Translations under genes and position numbers: made by a program | The notes under the pieces: generated by a model | The model's input: only the letters and a program-made list of their open reading frames with translations | What the model was told of the DNA's origin: nothing | Databases searched by the model: none | DNA from: Terriglobia bacterium | GTDB taxonomy: Bacteria; Acidobacteriota; Terriglobia; Terriglobales; Acidobacteriaceae | Length of the DNA: 64,000 nucleotides | Direction: 5' to 3' | Assembly: GCA_020072585.1 (NCBI GenBank) | Contig: JAIQGL010000030.1 | Location: 1-64,000 of the forward strand | In this document: in pieces, positions 34,876 to 44,495 of the stretch | Numbering within the stretch: the stretch's first letter is position 1 | Layout of the letters: every line of letters begins with the position of its first letter

Positions 34876-35094
34876 ATGGCCCTGAAAGTCCTGACCTGTG
34901 GATCAACCCAAAAGTCCAATCTGGGTGGCGGAACTACAGTAACGCTTTGCCGAAGGCCAAAACACATAACAATTTCGCAGTTCCTGGAGCTGGCTGATGG
35001 TGCCATCGCCGTCAAAAAGCCAGTGAAGAAAAAAGCCGTGATTGGCGCGCCTGACGCGGCATCTTCAATCAGCAACCATTGGCAAAACGATTAA
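34876..35094 (+). CDS. Small hypothetical protein
   Basis: A 72-residue frame with LGGGTTVTLCRRPKHITISQFLELADGAIAVKKP. Two cysteines (TCGS and TLCRR) and a lysine-rich tail are visible. No ribosome-binding site or family is evident, and an opposite-strand frame of similar length exists. Composition and helix-like central part favour this strand. The rest of the 490-bp gap (34734-35226) holds nothing recognisable beyond a TATAAT at about 34755. Confidence 0.4.
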   Translation: MALKVLTCGSTQKSNLGGGTTVTLCRRPKHITISQFLELADGAIAVKKPVKKKAVIGAPDAASSISNHWQND

Positions 35095-35226
35095 AGAACA
35101 ATGAACGGGTTCCAAAGCGGTTTAAGAAAGTACCACATCCTGGATAAAAACGCTGGTCTGGCAAACAACTATACTCGGCTGGCACATCAGCCATGATAGA
35201 CAACATGATTTTCTAGAAGAGGCCTC

Positions 35227-36774
35227 ATGAGAGTCCACCTTGTGAACCCGAGCGACACCTCGTTTGGAACGGCAGTGATTACGCCCCGCTGGCTATATGT
35301 TCTGGCTGCGGCCACGCCCTCCGCATACGGCGATCCGGTTATTTGCGATGAAACCCTTGACCAGCTTGATCCTCTCACGATTACCCCTGGTGACGTGGTT
35401 GGCATCGGCGTGCACACCGGCAACGCGCTGCGTGGATATGCGCTTGGGCGCATCGCCAGGGAGCGCGGCGCTACCGTTATCTTTGGCGGTATCCACCCCA
35501 CTCTTTACTCAGAAGAAGCCTTTGAAAGAGGCGGCGCCCACGCGGTGGTGAAGGGTGATGGCGACCAAGCCTGGCCGGATGCTCTAAGGGACAGCGCCAA
35601 TGGCACGCTCAAACGAATCTACGAAGGTGGAAGGGTTGGCCCCGAACAATTCAAATCAGCGCGCTGGGACCTGCTGCCGCAGGGACGATACATGTGGGCC
35701 TCAGTCCAGACAGTACGCGGCTGCCCCAAACATTGCTCTTTCTGCTCAGTATGGCGCACGGATGGCCAGAAGCCCCGGCAGCGCGCGTCTGACACGGTGA
35801 TTCAAGAGATCGTAGAACTGCGGCGGCTTGGTTATCGTTACATCGCTCTGGCTGACGATAATTTTTATCCGGTTTCGCTCACGGATATCCGCCTGGCGGA
35901 GCGGCAGAACAACCAGCATCGAGTGGCGGAGCTGAAAGCGATCCGCAATGAGCGCTTTGAATTGATGTCACGCTTGGCGCATTTGCCCAAAGATATGGTT
36001 TTTTTCACTCAGATCACCATGGAAGCTGCCGAAGATCCGCAGTTTCTTGACGCGATGCATGCAGCCCACATCAAGGGCGCACTTGTCGGCGTGGAAGCAG
36101 TAACCCCGGCTGGTCTCAAGGACGTGTATAAGGATTTTAATTTTTCCGGAGAGGAACTGGTTCGCCGGCTCCAAGAATTTAAGAGCCACAACATACACAT
36201 TCTCGGCTCGTTTATCTTCGGGCTTCCGTCAGACCGGCAAGCCACGTTTGAAGCCACGTTGGATCTGGCGCAACGCGCGGAGGTGACCTTCGCGCAGTTT
36301 GTCATGCTCACGCCTTTTCCGGGAACGGTGGATTTTGAGAAATGGGAAAAAGCGCAGCCTGATAGCGCGCGCGTGCACGATATCCCTCTCAGCCGCTTCT
36401 GGCTGATTCCTGCCCAGTTTCGCCCAAAAATGTTTATGGAGCACCCGGTCATGAGCTGTGACGAAATCCGTATGCGGACGCAGGGTGTATGGGACAGGTT
36501 TTACAGCTTTAAGTCCATCTGGAAGAGGTCCAGCTGCACTCCTAACTTCAAATCGCGGCTGGCGTTTGTCTTTATTTCCAAACTGTACCGGCAGATGTAT
36601 GCGGGAACCGGCATCTCCACGGACAGCGCACGGCGCAACAGGTCCAGTTCCTGGGCGCGATTGCTGGCAAAACCCTGCCGCCGCCTATTTAGCTCCAGCC
36701 CCATGCCTGGATTGCAGGTTCCACCCGCGGTGGCGCAGCCAAAGATCAGGCAAGAAGTTGAGGCAAGAGCTTAA
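35227..36774 (+). CDS. B12-binding-like radical SAM protein
   Basis: A 515-residue enzyme. The N-terminal Rossmann-like segment (about 1-130) resembles the cobalamin-binding domain of class B radical SAM enzymes (GDVVGIGVHTGNALRGYALG and FGGIHPTLYSEEAF), but lacks a clean DxHxxG. The radical SAM core follows with the [4Fe-4S] ligands C166, C170 and C173 in RGCPKHCSFC, then LADDNFYPV and LVGVEAVTPAGLKDVYKDF. A C-terminal 100 residues resemble hopanoid/lipid-type radical SAM methylases. The substrate is unknown. The ATG lies after GAGGCCTC. No neighbour suggests a pathway. Confidence 0.9.
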   Translation: MRVHLVNPSDTSFGTAVITPRWLYVLAAATPSAYGDPVICDETLDQLDPLTITPGDVVGIGVHTGNALRGYALGRIARERGATVIFGGIHPTLYSEEAFERGGAHAVVKGDGDQAWPDALRDSANGTLKRIYEGGRVGPEQFKSARWDLLPQGRYMWASVQTVRGCPKHCSFCSVWRTDGQKPRQRASDTVIQEIVELRRLGYRYIALADDNFYPVSLTDIRLAERQNNQHRVAELKAIRNERFELMSRLAHLPKDMVFFTQITMEAAEDPQFLDAMHAAHIKGALVGVEAVTPAGLKDVYKDFNFSGEELVRRLQEFKSHNIHILGSFIFGLPSDRQATFEATLDLAQRAEVTFAQFVMLTPFPGTVDFEKWEKAQPDSARVHDIPLSRFWLIPAQFRPKMFMEHPVMSCDEIRMRTQGVWDRFYSFKSIWKRSSCTPNFKSRLAFVFISKLYRQMYAGTGISTDSARRNRSSSWARLLAKPCRRLFSSSPMPGLQVPPAVAQPKIRQEVEARA

Positions 36775-36794
36775 AGAGTGATCTTGAACGGTGC

Positions 36795-37103
36795 TTAGCT
36801 GACAGCTAGATATTTTTCCACGAATGCCGGATCGAGCGTCCGCCGTTTGGTATGGTCGAAGACCACATCCTTCACTGATATTTCACCGAGTAATCGGGCT
36901 CCAATATCCTCTTCCAATACCTGCCACGACGAATCTGCAACCTTCTGCTCTACCCACAATGGCAAAGTTTCGATTGAATAATTGTCCTCGTAATCATCCC
37001 TTACCTCATCAAAGTGACTCGCCAATAAAAAAAGATGGTTGTGGTAGCGGAACATGATTATGCGTGGAACATCATAAAAATCGACGTATTTAAACGGTAC
37101 CAT
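36795..37103 (-). CDS. Small hypothetical protein downstream of the AAA ATPase
   Basis: A 102-residue cytoplasmic protein from ATG 37103 (a TTG at 37121 is also in frame). It opens MVPFKYVDFYDVPRIIMFRY and contains HFDEVRDDYEDNYSIETLPL and a C-terminal DPAFVEKYLAVS. It is acidic and has no membrane segment. No family is recognised. It lies 84 bp after the AAA ATPase gene on the same strand and may be its partner. Confidence 0.7.
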   Translation of the reverse strand: MVPFKYVDFYDVPRIIMFRYHNHLFLLASHFDEVRDDYEDNYSIETLPLWVEQKVADSSWQVLEEDIGARLLGEISVKDVVFDHTKRRTLDPAFVEKYLAVS

Positions 37104-37186
37104 CTGGAGTATTGTCCTCAATAAGCCTGCTGCAATGAAGAGTGCTCCTCGGCAAGGGCTAAAGGCTAAGAGCTAAAAGCTGGTTT

Positions 37187-38335
37187 TTATCCTGCTTCCT
37201 CTTCACTCTCTTCGACTGTCCGCTGGCCCATCACGCGCGTCTCACCGCCGATCAGCTCCAGCTTGATAGGCGATTCACCGGAAAACTTTTCCACCAGCTC
37301 AGCCAGCCGTTGTGAGTGCGTGACCACCCATAGTTGCGAATACTTTCCCGCATTGACCAGCTGTTTGGCCAGCGGCTCCAGCAGATCGGGGTGCAGGCTG
37401 GTCTCCGGCTCATTCAACGCCAGCAATGACGGCGGATGCGGGCTCAGCAGCGCAGCCAGCAGACACAGATAGCGCAGTGTGCCGTCTGAAAGTTCCCGTG
37501 CTCGCAAAGCGCGCCGCAGTCCCGGCATGCGCAGTAGCACGGCAAACATCCCTGTGTCTTCGTCGTGTTCTATCTCAAGTGATGCTCCCGGGAACGCCTG
37601 CCGGATGGCCTCATGCAGGTCCTGCGATTGCCCGACTTCATTGATGGTCTGGAGCGCCGCGGCCAGATCGCGGCCATCATGGGCCAGCACCGGTGTGCGA
37701 ACGCCGACTTGCGGATGCCGCAAGGGAGACTCTGGGTCTGTGCGGAAGTGATGATAGAAGCGCCAGCGGCTGATTTCGGTGCGTAGCGACGAAAGCTCAG
37801 GGTAGAGGTGCGGCTCGCGCAGCTGTGAAAGCACGGATTCGGTAGGCAGCAGCTCCCCGGTATAGTCGGCCAGGCGCTCGTCATTGTCCAGAATCCATGC
37901 GCCTTTGGGGGACCGCTCAAAGAACGTGACCTTGAGGCCGTGCGGAGCGTCCATCCACACGCGTTCTTCTTTAACTTCAGGATCAAGAGAGAACGCAGAC
38001 TTTTCGTTACCGCTCTGCTTGGGCAGACCGCATACCAGCTCGTACGAAAAAGTGTCAGTCTTAATGCCCAGGGTCATGCGCACCGGCTCCATTCGGATGG
38101 AGCCCATAGACCGGCTTTTACGCGCACCGGCCCACAAGACTGAAGGCATTCCGCCCTCTTCCGCAACCACCTGGGCAAAGCCGCCGGCAGCTGCTTTTGC
38201 CAGCAGGAATACGGAGTTATAAAGGTTGGTCTTGCCTGTAGCGTTCGCGCCGGTGAGAACGTTGATCTGGCTCAAATGCAGCCGCAGGCTGCGCACCGAA
38301 CGGTATCCAGTCACATGAATTTCACGTATGGCCAC
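37187..38335 (-). CDS. AAA family (AAA_21/RecF-like) ATPase
   Basis: A 382-residue SMC/RecF-type ABC ATPase. Walker A is LTGANATGKTNL (G29-T36), a signature-like RELSDGTLRYL lies in the C-terminal half, Walker B is LLALNEPETSLHP and the H-loop is WVVTHSQRL. There is no fused nuclease (no TOPRIM or HNH). Such proteins occur as stand-alone chromosomal genes and as parts of defence systems. Only one small unrelated gene sits downstream, so no known defence set can be assigned. Confidence 0.87.
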   Translation of the reverse strand: MAIREIHVTGYRSVRSLRLHLSQINVLTGANATGKTNLYNSVFLLAKAAAGGFAQVVAEEGGMPSVLWAGARKSRSMGSIRMEPVRMTLGIKTDTFSYELVCGLPKQSGNEKSAFSLDPEVKEERVWMDAPHGLKVTFFERSPKGAWILDNDERLADYTGELLPTESVLSQLREPHLYPELSSLRTEISRWRFYHHFRTDPESPLRHPQVGVRTPVLAHDGRDLAAALQTINEVGQSQDLHEAIRQAFPGASLEIEHDEDTGMFAVLLRMPGLRRALRARELSDGTLRYLCLLAALLSPHPPSLLALNEPETSLHPDLLEPLAKQLVNAGKYSQLWVVTHSQRLAELVEKFSGESPIKLELIGGETRVMGQRTVEESEEEAG

Positions 38336-38451
38336 GGAGGAATATTAAATGAATCCTGCCGAATCGTGACAAATTACAAACCTGAAATGACAAAAGTTTT
38401 TGATGGTTCCTGTTGCCATGGGCAGCCACCTTCTTGAATACAATATCCTCA

Positions 38452-38922
38452 ATGCCGCAGGAATCTCCATCTTGGGCGCTGGTGCATGATGACACCTTCC
38501 GCCGCCTGTGCCGGGCACGTGATCTGCTTGCCGCCGAATACCAGTCACAGATCCTGCTGGATACCGCCGCTCGCGAGGCCTGTCTTTCTCCATTCCATTT
38601 CCACCGGCTGTTCCGCTCGACTTTCGGTGAAACGCCGCATGACTTCCTCACCCGCAGACGCATGGACCGCGCACGCCACCTGCTTGCTTCCGGTGAAATG
38701 ACGGTCACCGAAGTCTGCATGGAGATTGGCTACTCCAGCCTGGGTTCGTTCAGTACAAAGTTCCAGTCGCTCGTCGGGCAGACGCCCACGGAATATCAGC
38801 GGGCCGTCCGGAGGGTCTTCGGTTACCAGCGGCCATGGAAGATCATGCTGGTTCCCGCCTGCTACTTTTCCGCCTATGGCGCAATACAGCAAGAATTGAG
38901 AAGCGGGCCCGCACCTCTCTAA
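38452..38922 (+). CDS. AraC-family transcriptional regulator
   Basis: A 156-residue regulator. An N-terminal helix is followed by two helix-turn-helix units: LLDTAAREACLSPFHFHRLF then FGETPHDFLTRRRMDRARHLL and TEVCMEIGYSSLGSFSTKFQ with GQTPTEYQR. The ligand-binding part is very short. The start is ATG 38452; a TTG at 38413 is in frame but has no ribosome-binding site. A VOC gene follows 26 bp on, so the two form an operon; such pairs often have the VOC protein as substrate-binding or detoxifying partner. Confidence 0.9.
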   Translation: MPQESPSWALVHDDTFRRLCRARDLLAAEYQSQILLDTAAREACLSPFHFHRLFRSTFGETPHDFLTRRRMDRARHLLASGEMTVTEVCMEIGYSSLGSFSTKFQSLVGQTPTEYQRAVRRVFGYQRPWKIMLVPACYFSAYGAIQQELRSGPAPL

Positions 38923-38948
38923 TTAGGATGTGAAGCGAAGGAGGACGC

Positions 38949-39386
38949 ATGATTCAGCGCATGTCCCATTCCGCTATCTTTGTCCTTGATCAGGATGTGG
39001 CCAAGGATTTTTATGTGAACAAACTCGGGTTTGAAGTGAGTATGGATGAATCGATGCCTAACGGCTTTCGCTGGCTCACGGTAAATCCCAAGGGCCAGCC
39101 CGATCTTCAGATTATCCTGATGAAAGTTGCTCCCTCGCCATTTGAGGGCGCGGGCGTGCAGAAGATCCAGCCGCAAGACGTGGAAACGATCCGCGAGTTG
39201 ATGAAGAAGGGCGCATTCGGCGCTGGCGTCTTTCAGACCGCGGACTGCCGCAAAACTTACGAAGAGATGAAGGCCAAGGGCGTTGAGTTCCTGTCTCCGC
39301 CAAAGGAGCAGTTCTATGGAATTGAAGCGGTCTTCCGCGATCCGTTTGGCAACTGGTTCAGCATGACCCAGCCCAAGAACATGTAA
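38949..39386 (+). CDS. VOC (glyoxalase/bleomycin resistance) superfamily protein
   Basis: A 145-residue vicinal oxygen chelate protein. Two beta-alpha-beta-beta-beta units are visible: MSHSAIFVLDQDVAKDFYVN with KLGFEV and FRWLTV, then KGVEFLSPPKEQFYGIEAVF and RDPFGNWFSM. The metal ligands are not certain: an early His and a late Glu/Asp in the usual places are candidates. GAAGGAGGACGC precedes the ATG. It is the second gene of an AraC operon. Substrate unknown. Confidence 0.9.
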   Translation: MIQRMSHSAIFVLDQDVAKDFYVNKLGFEVSMDESMPNGFRWLTVNPKGQPDLQIILMKVAPSPFEGAGVQKIQPQDVETIRELMKKGAFGAGVFQTADCRKTYEEMKAKGVEFLSPPKEQFYGIEAVFRDPFGNWFSMTQPKNM

Positions 39387-39647
39387 CGGCAATCTGCGGC
39401 AAGCGCTGCCTGTCATGCCTTGCCGCTTGTGGCCTCGCACGTCCTCTCCTACCCTGCATTTGTAGAAGAGGAGGCTTGGCGGCATAATGTCAGCGATTGA
39501 TTGGCTGCAGATTGTTCGAGGCTTTCGCTATTGCCTGCGCTGGAGCATAGCGGTGTTCGTCAGCGCCTTCGCGACAAGGCCGCGAAAGAAGCATCGCTGC
39601 TCGCGACCCAGATTGAATGAAAGTTCTTGATTTGAATAGCTAAGAAC

Positions 39648-42365
39648 TCACTCATACCTCAAGGCCACAATCGGGTCTACCTTCGTCGCGCGGCGTGCCG
39701 GCAAATAAGACGCCAGCAGCGCCACGGCAAATAGCAGCATCGCCACTGCGGCAAAAGTGAGCGGATCGGCAGCGCCAATTTCATACAACATCGTCCGCAG
39801 AAAACGCGTGAGAACAAACGAACCCGCAAGGCCCAGCGCCACGCCAATGGCCGCAGTGACCGTTGCCTGGCTCAGCACAAGGCGCAAAACATTGCCGGCG
39901 CTTGCGCCCAGGGCCATACGGACCCCCATTTCGCGGGTTCGTCGCGCCACGGAATATGCCAGCACGCCGTAAATTCCCGCGATCGCCAAAAGCAGCGCTG
40001 TCCCGGCAAAGATTCCAAACAAAACAAGGTTGAAGCGGCGAGCATTGGTGGATGCCGCGAATATCATGGCAAATGTGTTCGTGCTTGGCGGCACGTCAGG
40101 GGCAAGATCGCGGATGATCTTGCGCGCCGAAGCGATCACGGTCGCCGGCTCACCGGCAGTGCGCGCTACCACGCTGAAGTGGCTGGTGGCCTGCGGCCTC
40201 TGGCGATAATTAACGTAGATTGTAGGCCGCGGCGGAGATTCCAGGTTACGCTCGCGTACGTCGCCCACAACCCCGATCACAGTCAGCAGACGCGGATCGC
40301 CGTCCATGTTGCCGAACTCAATGGTGTGGCCGATCGGGTCCTGATTGTGCCAGACCTCTTCCCGCGCGAGTGACTCACTGATGACCGCCACATGCGGCGC
40401 ATCCGCTCCGTCGCGGTCATCAAACAGACGCCCGCGCACGAGAGGAATCGCAAGGCTGCGGAAGTAGCCTTCATTCGCCACGGCATAGTCGGCGTATCCG
40501 CCCTGCTTGGGATCGCGAAAGAGCTGGCCGAAAAAGTCTGACAGCTCCTTCATCAGCGCAGGATTCTTATCAAGATCGCCATGAGCGGCGCGATTGATCA
40601 TCGCCTGAACCTGTGGAGTGAGCTGCTGCGGGTTCACCGTGGCGAAACCGCCATTCGACGAGATGCCCGTAGCCAGCGGAAGAGCGTTCGTACCGCCGAC
40701 CTCTTCCACGCCCGGAAGTGCGCGCATGCGGCCAAACAGATCAGTGAGAAATTGCGCGCGGCGAATCTTTAAATCATTTTCAAAAGCTGACGGCAGCGCC
40801 AGGTCAACAGTAACGATTTTTTCGGTGCGAAATCCGGGATCAACCGAGAGCACATGCATCAAGCTCCGGCCCAGCAGTCCCGCGCCGACGAGAAGAGTAA
40901 GTGTGATGGCCAGCTGTAAAACAACAATGCTGCGCCCGATAAACTGCGTGCTGAAGCTCCCAGCATTACCTCTGCCGCCCTCCGCCAGTGAGGCGCGCAC
41001 GTCACCTGCGCTGGCGCGTATCGCCGTGAAAGTTCCCAGGGTTACCGCCACCAGCAAAGAGAGTCCCAGGGCAAAAAACAGGACCGGCAGGTTCAAAGAC
41101 ACACCGGCAATCCCGGGCGTTTCCGGTGGCGCCAGGGCAATCATCCATCGCACGCCCCAGAACGCGGCTATCACGCCAATCACGCCGCCGGTCAGCGAGA
41201 GCAATAACGTTTCCGCCATAAACTGGCGCACCATCCGGCTGCGGGAAGCGCCCAACGCGGTGCGGACAGCAAGCTCAGCTTCGCGCGATGCGGCCTGCGC
41301 CAGCAAAAGGTTCATTACGTTGGCACACGCTACCAGCAGCAGAAAGCCGACCGCGCCCAGCAGGATCAGCAACGATTGCCGCACCGAACTGGTCAGGGCT
41401 TCCTGCAAGGGAGAAACCGCTGCGCCGACCAGATCCGCGTCGTCGCCGTATTGTTTCTTGATGCCTTTGGCAATCGCGCCCAGGTCTTCTCTTGCCTGCG
41501 CCAGGGTCATGCCATCGCGCATGCGCGCAATCGCCTGCCAATTGTGGGCGCTACGGCTGGGCAGTGGTAGAGAGAGCTCACGGGGGATCCATACATCGGC
41601 GTTTTCAGGGAAACGGAACCCGGGCGGCAGCACGCCGACGACAGACGCTACATCGTTGCCCACATGCAACTTTACTGCGGACAGATCCTGCGTCGCGTTT
41701 AAATATTGCTGCCAGTAGCTGTAGCTCACCAGCACAACTGCGCCAGAGCCGGGATGCTGATCTTCGGCGGCAAAGCTCCGTCCTCGCACCGGCGCTACCC
41801 GCAGCAATGGAAAGAAATCGCTGGAGACGGTGGCCACCATCACGCGCCGGGGCTCCGAACCGCCGCTGACTGACTGAAGCCACGCACTAAACTCAGCCAG
41901 CCCCTGCAAGGAATGATTTTGCTGGCGCAAGTCAGTGAAGTTTGGATCAGCCAGGTCCATGTTGTGCCCCTGAGCACTTTGTTCCGAGACCTGGACCAAT
42001 TGTTCCGGCTGCGCATAAGGCAACGGCCGCAGCAAAACGCCGTACACCACACTGAAGATCGCCGTGGTGGCGCTGATTCCCAGCGCCAGTGTGAACACCG
42101 CAATCAGGCTGAACCCCGGATTCCGCCTGAGTACGCGCAGACCGTAACGCAAATCCTGAGACAAAGCGCTCATCCAATTCCCTCCCCAGATGTTGCGAGT
42201 GACTTCCTTGATCAGGCTCACGTTGCCCATTTCACGCCGCGCGGCATAGCGCGCTTCTTCCGCTGACTGGCCGCGTTCGCGGCGGTCCTGCTCGGCCATG
42301 CGCAAGTGGCTGTCAATTTCTTCGTCCAGCTCCTGCTCGCGTCTTTCCCGGTCACGGAAACTCAT
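39648..42365 (-). CDS. ADOP-type ABC transporter permease (MacB/FtsX domains)
   Basis: A 905-residue inner-membrane protein. It has a cytoplasmic N-terminal domain (REQELDEEIDSHLRMAEQDRRERG), a first membrane helix (SLIAVFTLALGISATTAIFSV), a MacB periplasmic core, a helix triplet (SLLILLGAVGFLLLVACANV and onward), a second periplasmic core and a C-terminal triplet. The size with doubled MacB_PCD-FtsX modules is that of the acidobacterial ADOP family. It has no ATPase domain; the partner ATPase is not visible nearby. It is translationally coupled to the upstream PadR gene (ATGA overlap). Confidence 0.93.
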   Translation of the reverse strand: MSFRDRERREQELDEEIDSHLRMAEQDRRERGQSAEEARYAARREMGNVSLIKEVTRNIWGGNWMSALSQDLRYGLRVLRRNPGFSLIAVFTLALGISATTAIFSVVYGVLLRPLPYAQPEQLVQVSEQSAQGHNMDLADPNFTDLRQQNHSLQGLAEFSAWLQSVSGGSEPRRVMVATVSSDFFPLLRVAPVRGRSFAAEDQHPGSGAVVLVSYSYWQQYLNATQDLSAVKLHVGNDVASVVGVLPPGFRFPENADVWIPRELSLPLPSRSAHNWQAIARMRDGMTLAQAREDLGAIAKGIKKQYGDDADLVGAAVSPLQEALTSSVRQSLLILLGAVGFLLLVACANVMNLLLAQAASREAELAVRTALGASRSRMVRQFMAETLLLSLTGGVIGVIAAFWGVRWMIALAPPETPGIAGVSLNLPVLFFALGLSLLVAVTLGTFTAIRASAGDVRASLAEGGRGNAGSFSTQFIGRSIVVLQLAITLTLLVGAGLLGRSLMHVLSVDPGFRTEKIVTVDLALPSAFENDLKIRRAQFLTDLFGRMRALPGVEEVGGTNALPLATGISSNGGFATVNPQQLTPQVQAMINRAAHGDLDKNPALMKELSDFFGQLFRDPKQGGYADYAVANEGYFRSLAIPLVRGRLFDDRDGADAPHVAVISESLAREEVWHNQDPIGHTIEFGNMDGDPRLLTVIGVVGDVRERNLESPPRPTIYVNYRQRPQATSHFSVVARTAGEPATVIASARKIIRDLAPDVPPSTNTFAMIFAASTNARRFNLVLFGIFAGTALLLAIAGIYGVLAYSVARRTREMGVRMALGASAGNVLRLVLSQATVTAAIGVALGLAGSFVLTRFLRTMLYEIGAADPLTFAAVAMLLFAVALLASYLPARRATKVDPIVALRYE

Positions 42366-42727
42366 GCCTTGTTCTCCTCTCCGGACGGATTCAGGATGCC
42401 GGCCATTCCCTCCATGACCTGCTTCCAGCGCGACCGCTCCGTAGCCAGCTGCTTTCTACCCAGCGCCGTTAACCGGTACGCTTTCACTCGCTGCTTGTTT
42501 TCAGAGACCTTCCATTCGGAATCAATCCATTCCTGCTTTTCCAGCCGGTGTAGCGCCGGATAGAGCGAGCCTGTATCCACCTGAAAGACTTCACCGGAAT
42601 TGTCTCGGATGGCCTGGCTGATGCCGTACCCATGTTGCGGCCCCCAGCGGAGCGTCTGCAGGATCAGCAGGTCAAGCGTGCCTTGCAAGAGCTCGATTCG
42701 ATTCTGATAGCGTTCTTTCCTGGACAT
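42362..42727 (-). CDS. PadR family transcriptional regulator (ADOP operon)
   Basis: A 121-residue winged-helix repressor with LLQGTLDLLILQTLRWGPQH, GYGISQAI, VDTGSLYPALHRLEKQEWID and a C-terminal KQRVKAYRLTALGRKQL wing. It overlaps the ADOP permease by four bases and presumably represses that operon. This PadR-plus-ADOP layout is common in acidobacteria. Confidence 0.94.
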   Translation of the reverse strand: MSRKERYQNRIELLQGTLDLLILQTLRWGPQHGYGISQAIRDNSGEVFQVDTGSLYPALHRLEKQEWIDSEWKVSENKQRVKAYRLTALGRKQLATERSRWKQVMEGMAGILNPSGEENKA

Positions 42728-42916
42728 GTAGAGAGCCTACACCCATGGGGGTAGGTTGTCTACAGCCAAGAGGCTCGCGCTCTTATCGGGAGAATAGAGG
42801 GAAGAAAACAGCAGATAATTTCTTTAATGTAGATCCGCTGGTGCTAGGCGCGGGGCCAGCCAAAATCGCCGGGAATTGTAAATAGTGGGCGTTCCAAGCT
42901 CCGCCTTTTCTGTCGC

Positions 42917-43501
42917 TCAATCATCGTTTTCTCCGCCGGGCGAGGGGAGCGCTTCCACTTCAACGTCGGATTCCACATAGACTGAGATGACCGTGCCTTC
43001 CTTGATGGTAACGTGCCTGGCCGAAAGAACACCCAGCACTCCGGCGAGCCCGAATACAAGTCCTCCTGCCACCACGTCGCCGGCATCAGTTTTGGCTTTC
43101 TCCCGCAGACCGCCCGCTATTGGCACTGGCTTGCCGCCAAGCAACAGGCTGTCGAGTTCGATCACGAGCTTCTTGGCCGACTCACGTTTCTTCTCCGCCG
43201 GCCTTCCTTCGGTCACCCTGGCAAGGGCGCGTAGCCCCTTTCTTGCCACCAACTGGCCGTCAGCTTTTACATCTTCATGCAGTACCAGCTCCACAAGATC
43301 GCCCACCACGGCGGTCTTGGAGTCTACGGTCTGCGCAAACCTGAGCTTTAACTCGCTTCCTGCCTTGAGGGTAACTTTGTTCGTGGCCACAGGGCCCGCC
43401 GGCGGCGGCTGCCCGGTCTGGGTCTGGCTTGCCAGACGGCCCGCACAACAGAGCGCGAGAATGATTGCGCAGCAACCAGGCAAGTTGAAACGCACGTTCA
43501 T
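42917..43501 (-). CDS. Hypothetical exported protein
   Basis: A 194-residue protein with a signal peptide (LPGCCAIILALCCAGRLAS) and a Pro/Gln-rich linker. A beta-rich core follows: VTLKAGSELKLRFAQTVDSK, VGDLVELVLHEDVKADGQLV and a GGLVFGLAGVLGVLSARHVT hydrophobic segment. It ends in an acidic tail. This resembles a family common in acidobacteria whose role is unknown. Its ATG overlaps the stop of the upstream gene at 43498, so both are made together. Confidence 0.7.
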   Translation of the reverse strand: MNVRFNLPGCCAIILALCCAGRLASQTQTGQPPPAGPVATNKVTLKAGSELKLRFAQTVDSKTAVVGDLVELVLHEDVKADGQLVARKGLRALARVTEGRPAEKKRESAKKLVIELDSLLLGGKPVPIAGGLREKAKTDAGDVVAGGLVFGLAGVLGVLSARHVTIKEGTVISVYVESDVEVEALPSPGGENDD

Positions 43502-44175
43502 AGAGAACCTCCGGGGTGCTCAGCCGGCTTTCCCTGGCCGCCGATGATGATCAACGGGAGCCCCGGACCGCCCACCTTGCGATTCAGCCGCTTGCCCAGC
43601 TCATTCGTGACTTTATCCAGGCTCTGGCTGCTGTTCCATCCTCCTCCGTGCGCAACCTCTTCCTCCCAGAGCTTTTTGCCGTTGAGGTCATAGCACTGCA
43701 ATTGGATTTTGAGCCACTTGGTCACCGGCCGGTCGATTTGTACATATAGCAGGTAGGTAGCGCCCGCCTCTCGTGCCAGTTTCAGCACGCTCTCCATAGA
43801 GAACGTCTCGGAGGTCTCAATCGTCCCGCGCAACGGATCCTCAAAGATTGATACCTGCTGCTCACGCAGGAGATTGCGCACGGCCTTGGCCGCATTATGG
43901 AACGCGTTAGGATCGCTAAGCTTCAAGTGCCCGGGGGTGCGATAGATAAACAGATAGCTGCCTTCCTGTAATCTGGGCAATTGCCCGGGTACTTGAGGAA
44001 ACTGCGGCAGTATCCGAGGGGACTGTAAGAACGGAGGAACCGGAACTTGCTCTTGTTGAATTGCTTGCTCTTGCCGTGACAACAGGCTGGTTTTCTCTTG
44101 CGCCCGGCTTGCCAGACTGACCAGGACCATGACCGCGCACAACAAATGCAGTGAATAACAGCGAACGTTGGCCAT
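43498..44175 (-). CDS. Hypothetical exported protein
   Basis: A 225-residue protein with a signal peptide (CYSLHLLCAVMVLVSLASRA), a Gln/Pro-rich linker (about 25-65), and a globular domain with AAKAVRNLLREQQVSIFEDP, ATYLLYVQIDRPVTKWLKIQ and LWEEEVAHGGGWNSSQSLDK. The C-terminal part resembles periplasmic proteins of the FlgO/LpoB-like fold, but this is an impression. It is coupled to the downstream exported-protein gene by a four-base overlap. Confidence 0.7.
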   Translation of the reverse strand: MANVRCYSLHLLCAVMVLVSLASRAQEKTSLLSRQEQAIQQEQVPVPPFLQSPRILPQFPQVPGQLPRLQEGSYLFIYRTPGHLKLSDPNAFHNAAKAVRNLLREQQVSIFEDPLRGTIETSETFSMESVLKLAREAGATYLLYVQIDRPVTKWLKIQLQCYDLNGKKLWEEEVAHGGGWNSSQSLDKVTNELGKRLNRKVGGPGLPLIIIGGQGKPAEHPGGSL

Positions 44176-44495
44176 ACTTACCTCCCGGGAACAGGCTCAT
44201 CTTCATCGCACAGGAACAACCGTTACTCGTTACTACTGCGCATGATTCGAACAATTCCCTTGTCCGCTGTTGCAATCGTCTCATTTCCGGCCCTGGCCTG
44301 ATGGTGATCGTTGTCACTCATGCATGTGATTCAGCAACTACCCCGATTACTTCTGTAATTTTTCGGTTTGATCTTTTCGCCCTACTATCTGTCCAGTCAT
44401 TCCCCGGCAACGCCCCTGATACGAATTTTGATTCCCCGACGTGCAAGCCAGGCTGTCTGAACAATGTGCCTGAGTCAGTCGATGAGGTAAAGACT

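Noticed and set aside
34869-35075. Minus-strand 68-residue frame opposite the 34876-35094 gene
   Set aside because: No ribosome-binding site, and its sequence has no helical or domain-like pattern; the plus-strand frame is the better, though weak, candidate.
37187-38335. Known defence system (Septu, Gabija or OLD type) for the AAA ATPase
   Set aside because: No HNH, TOPRIM or helicase partner is present; the only neighbour is an unrecognised small protein.
40618-41718. Plus-strand 366-residue frame
   Set aside because: It is antisense to the well-supported ADOP permease and has a low-complexity, Ser/Arg/Pro-rich shadow composition.
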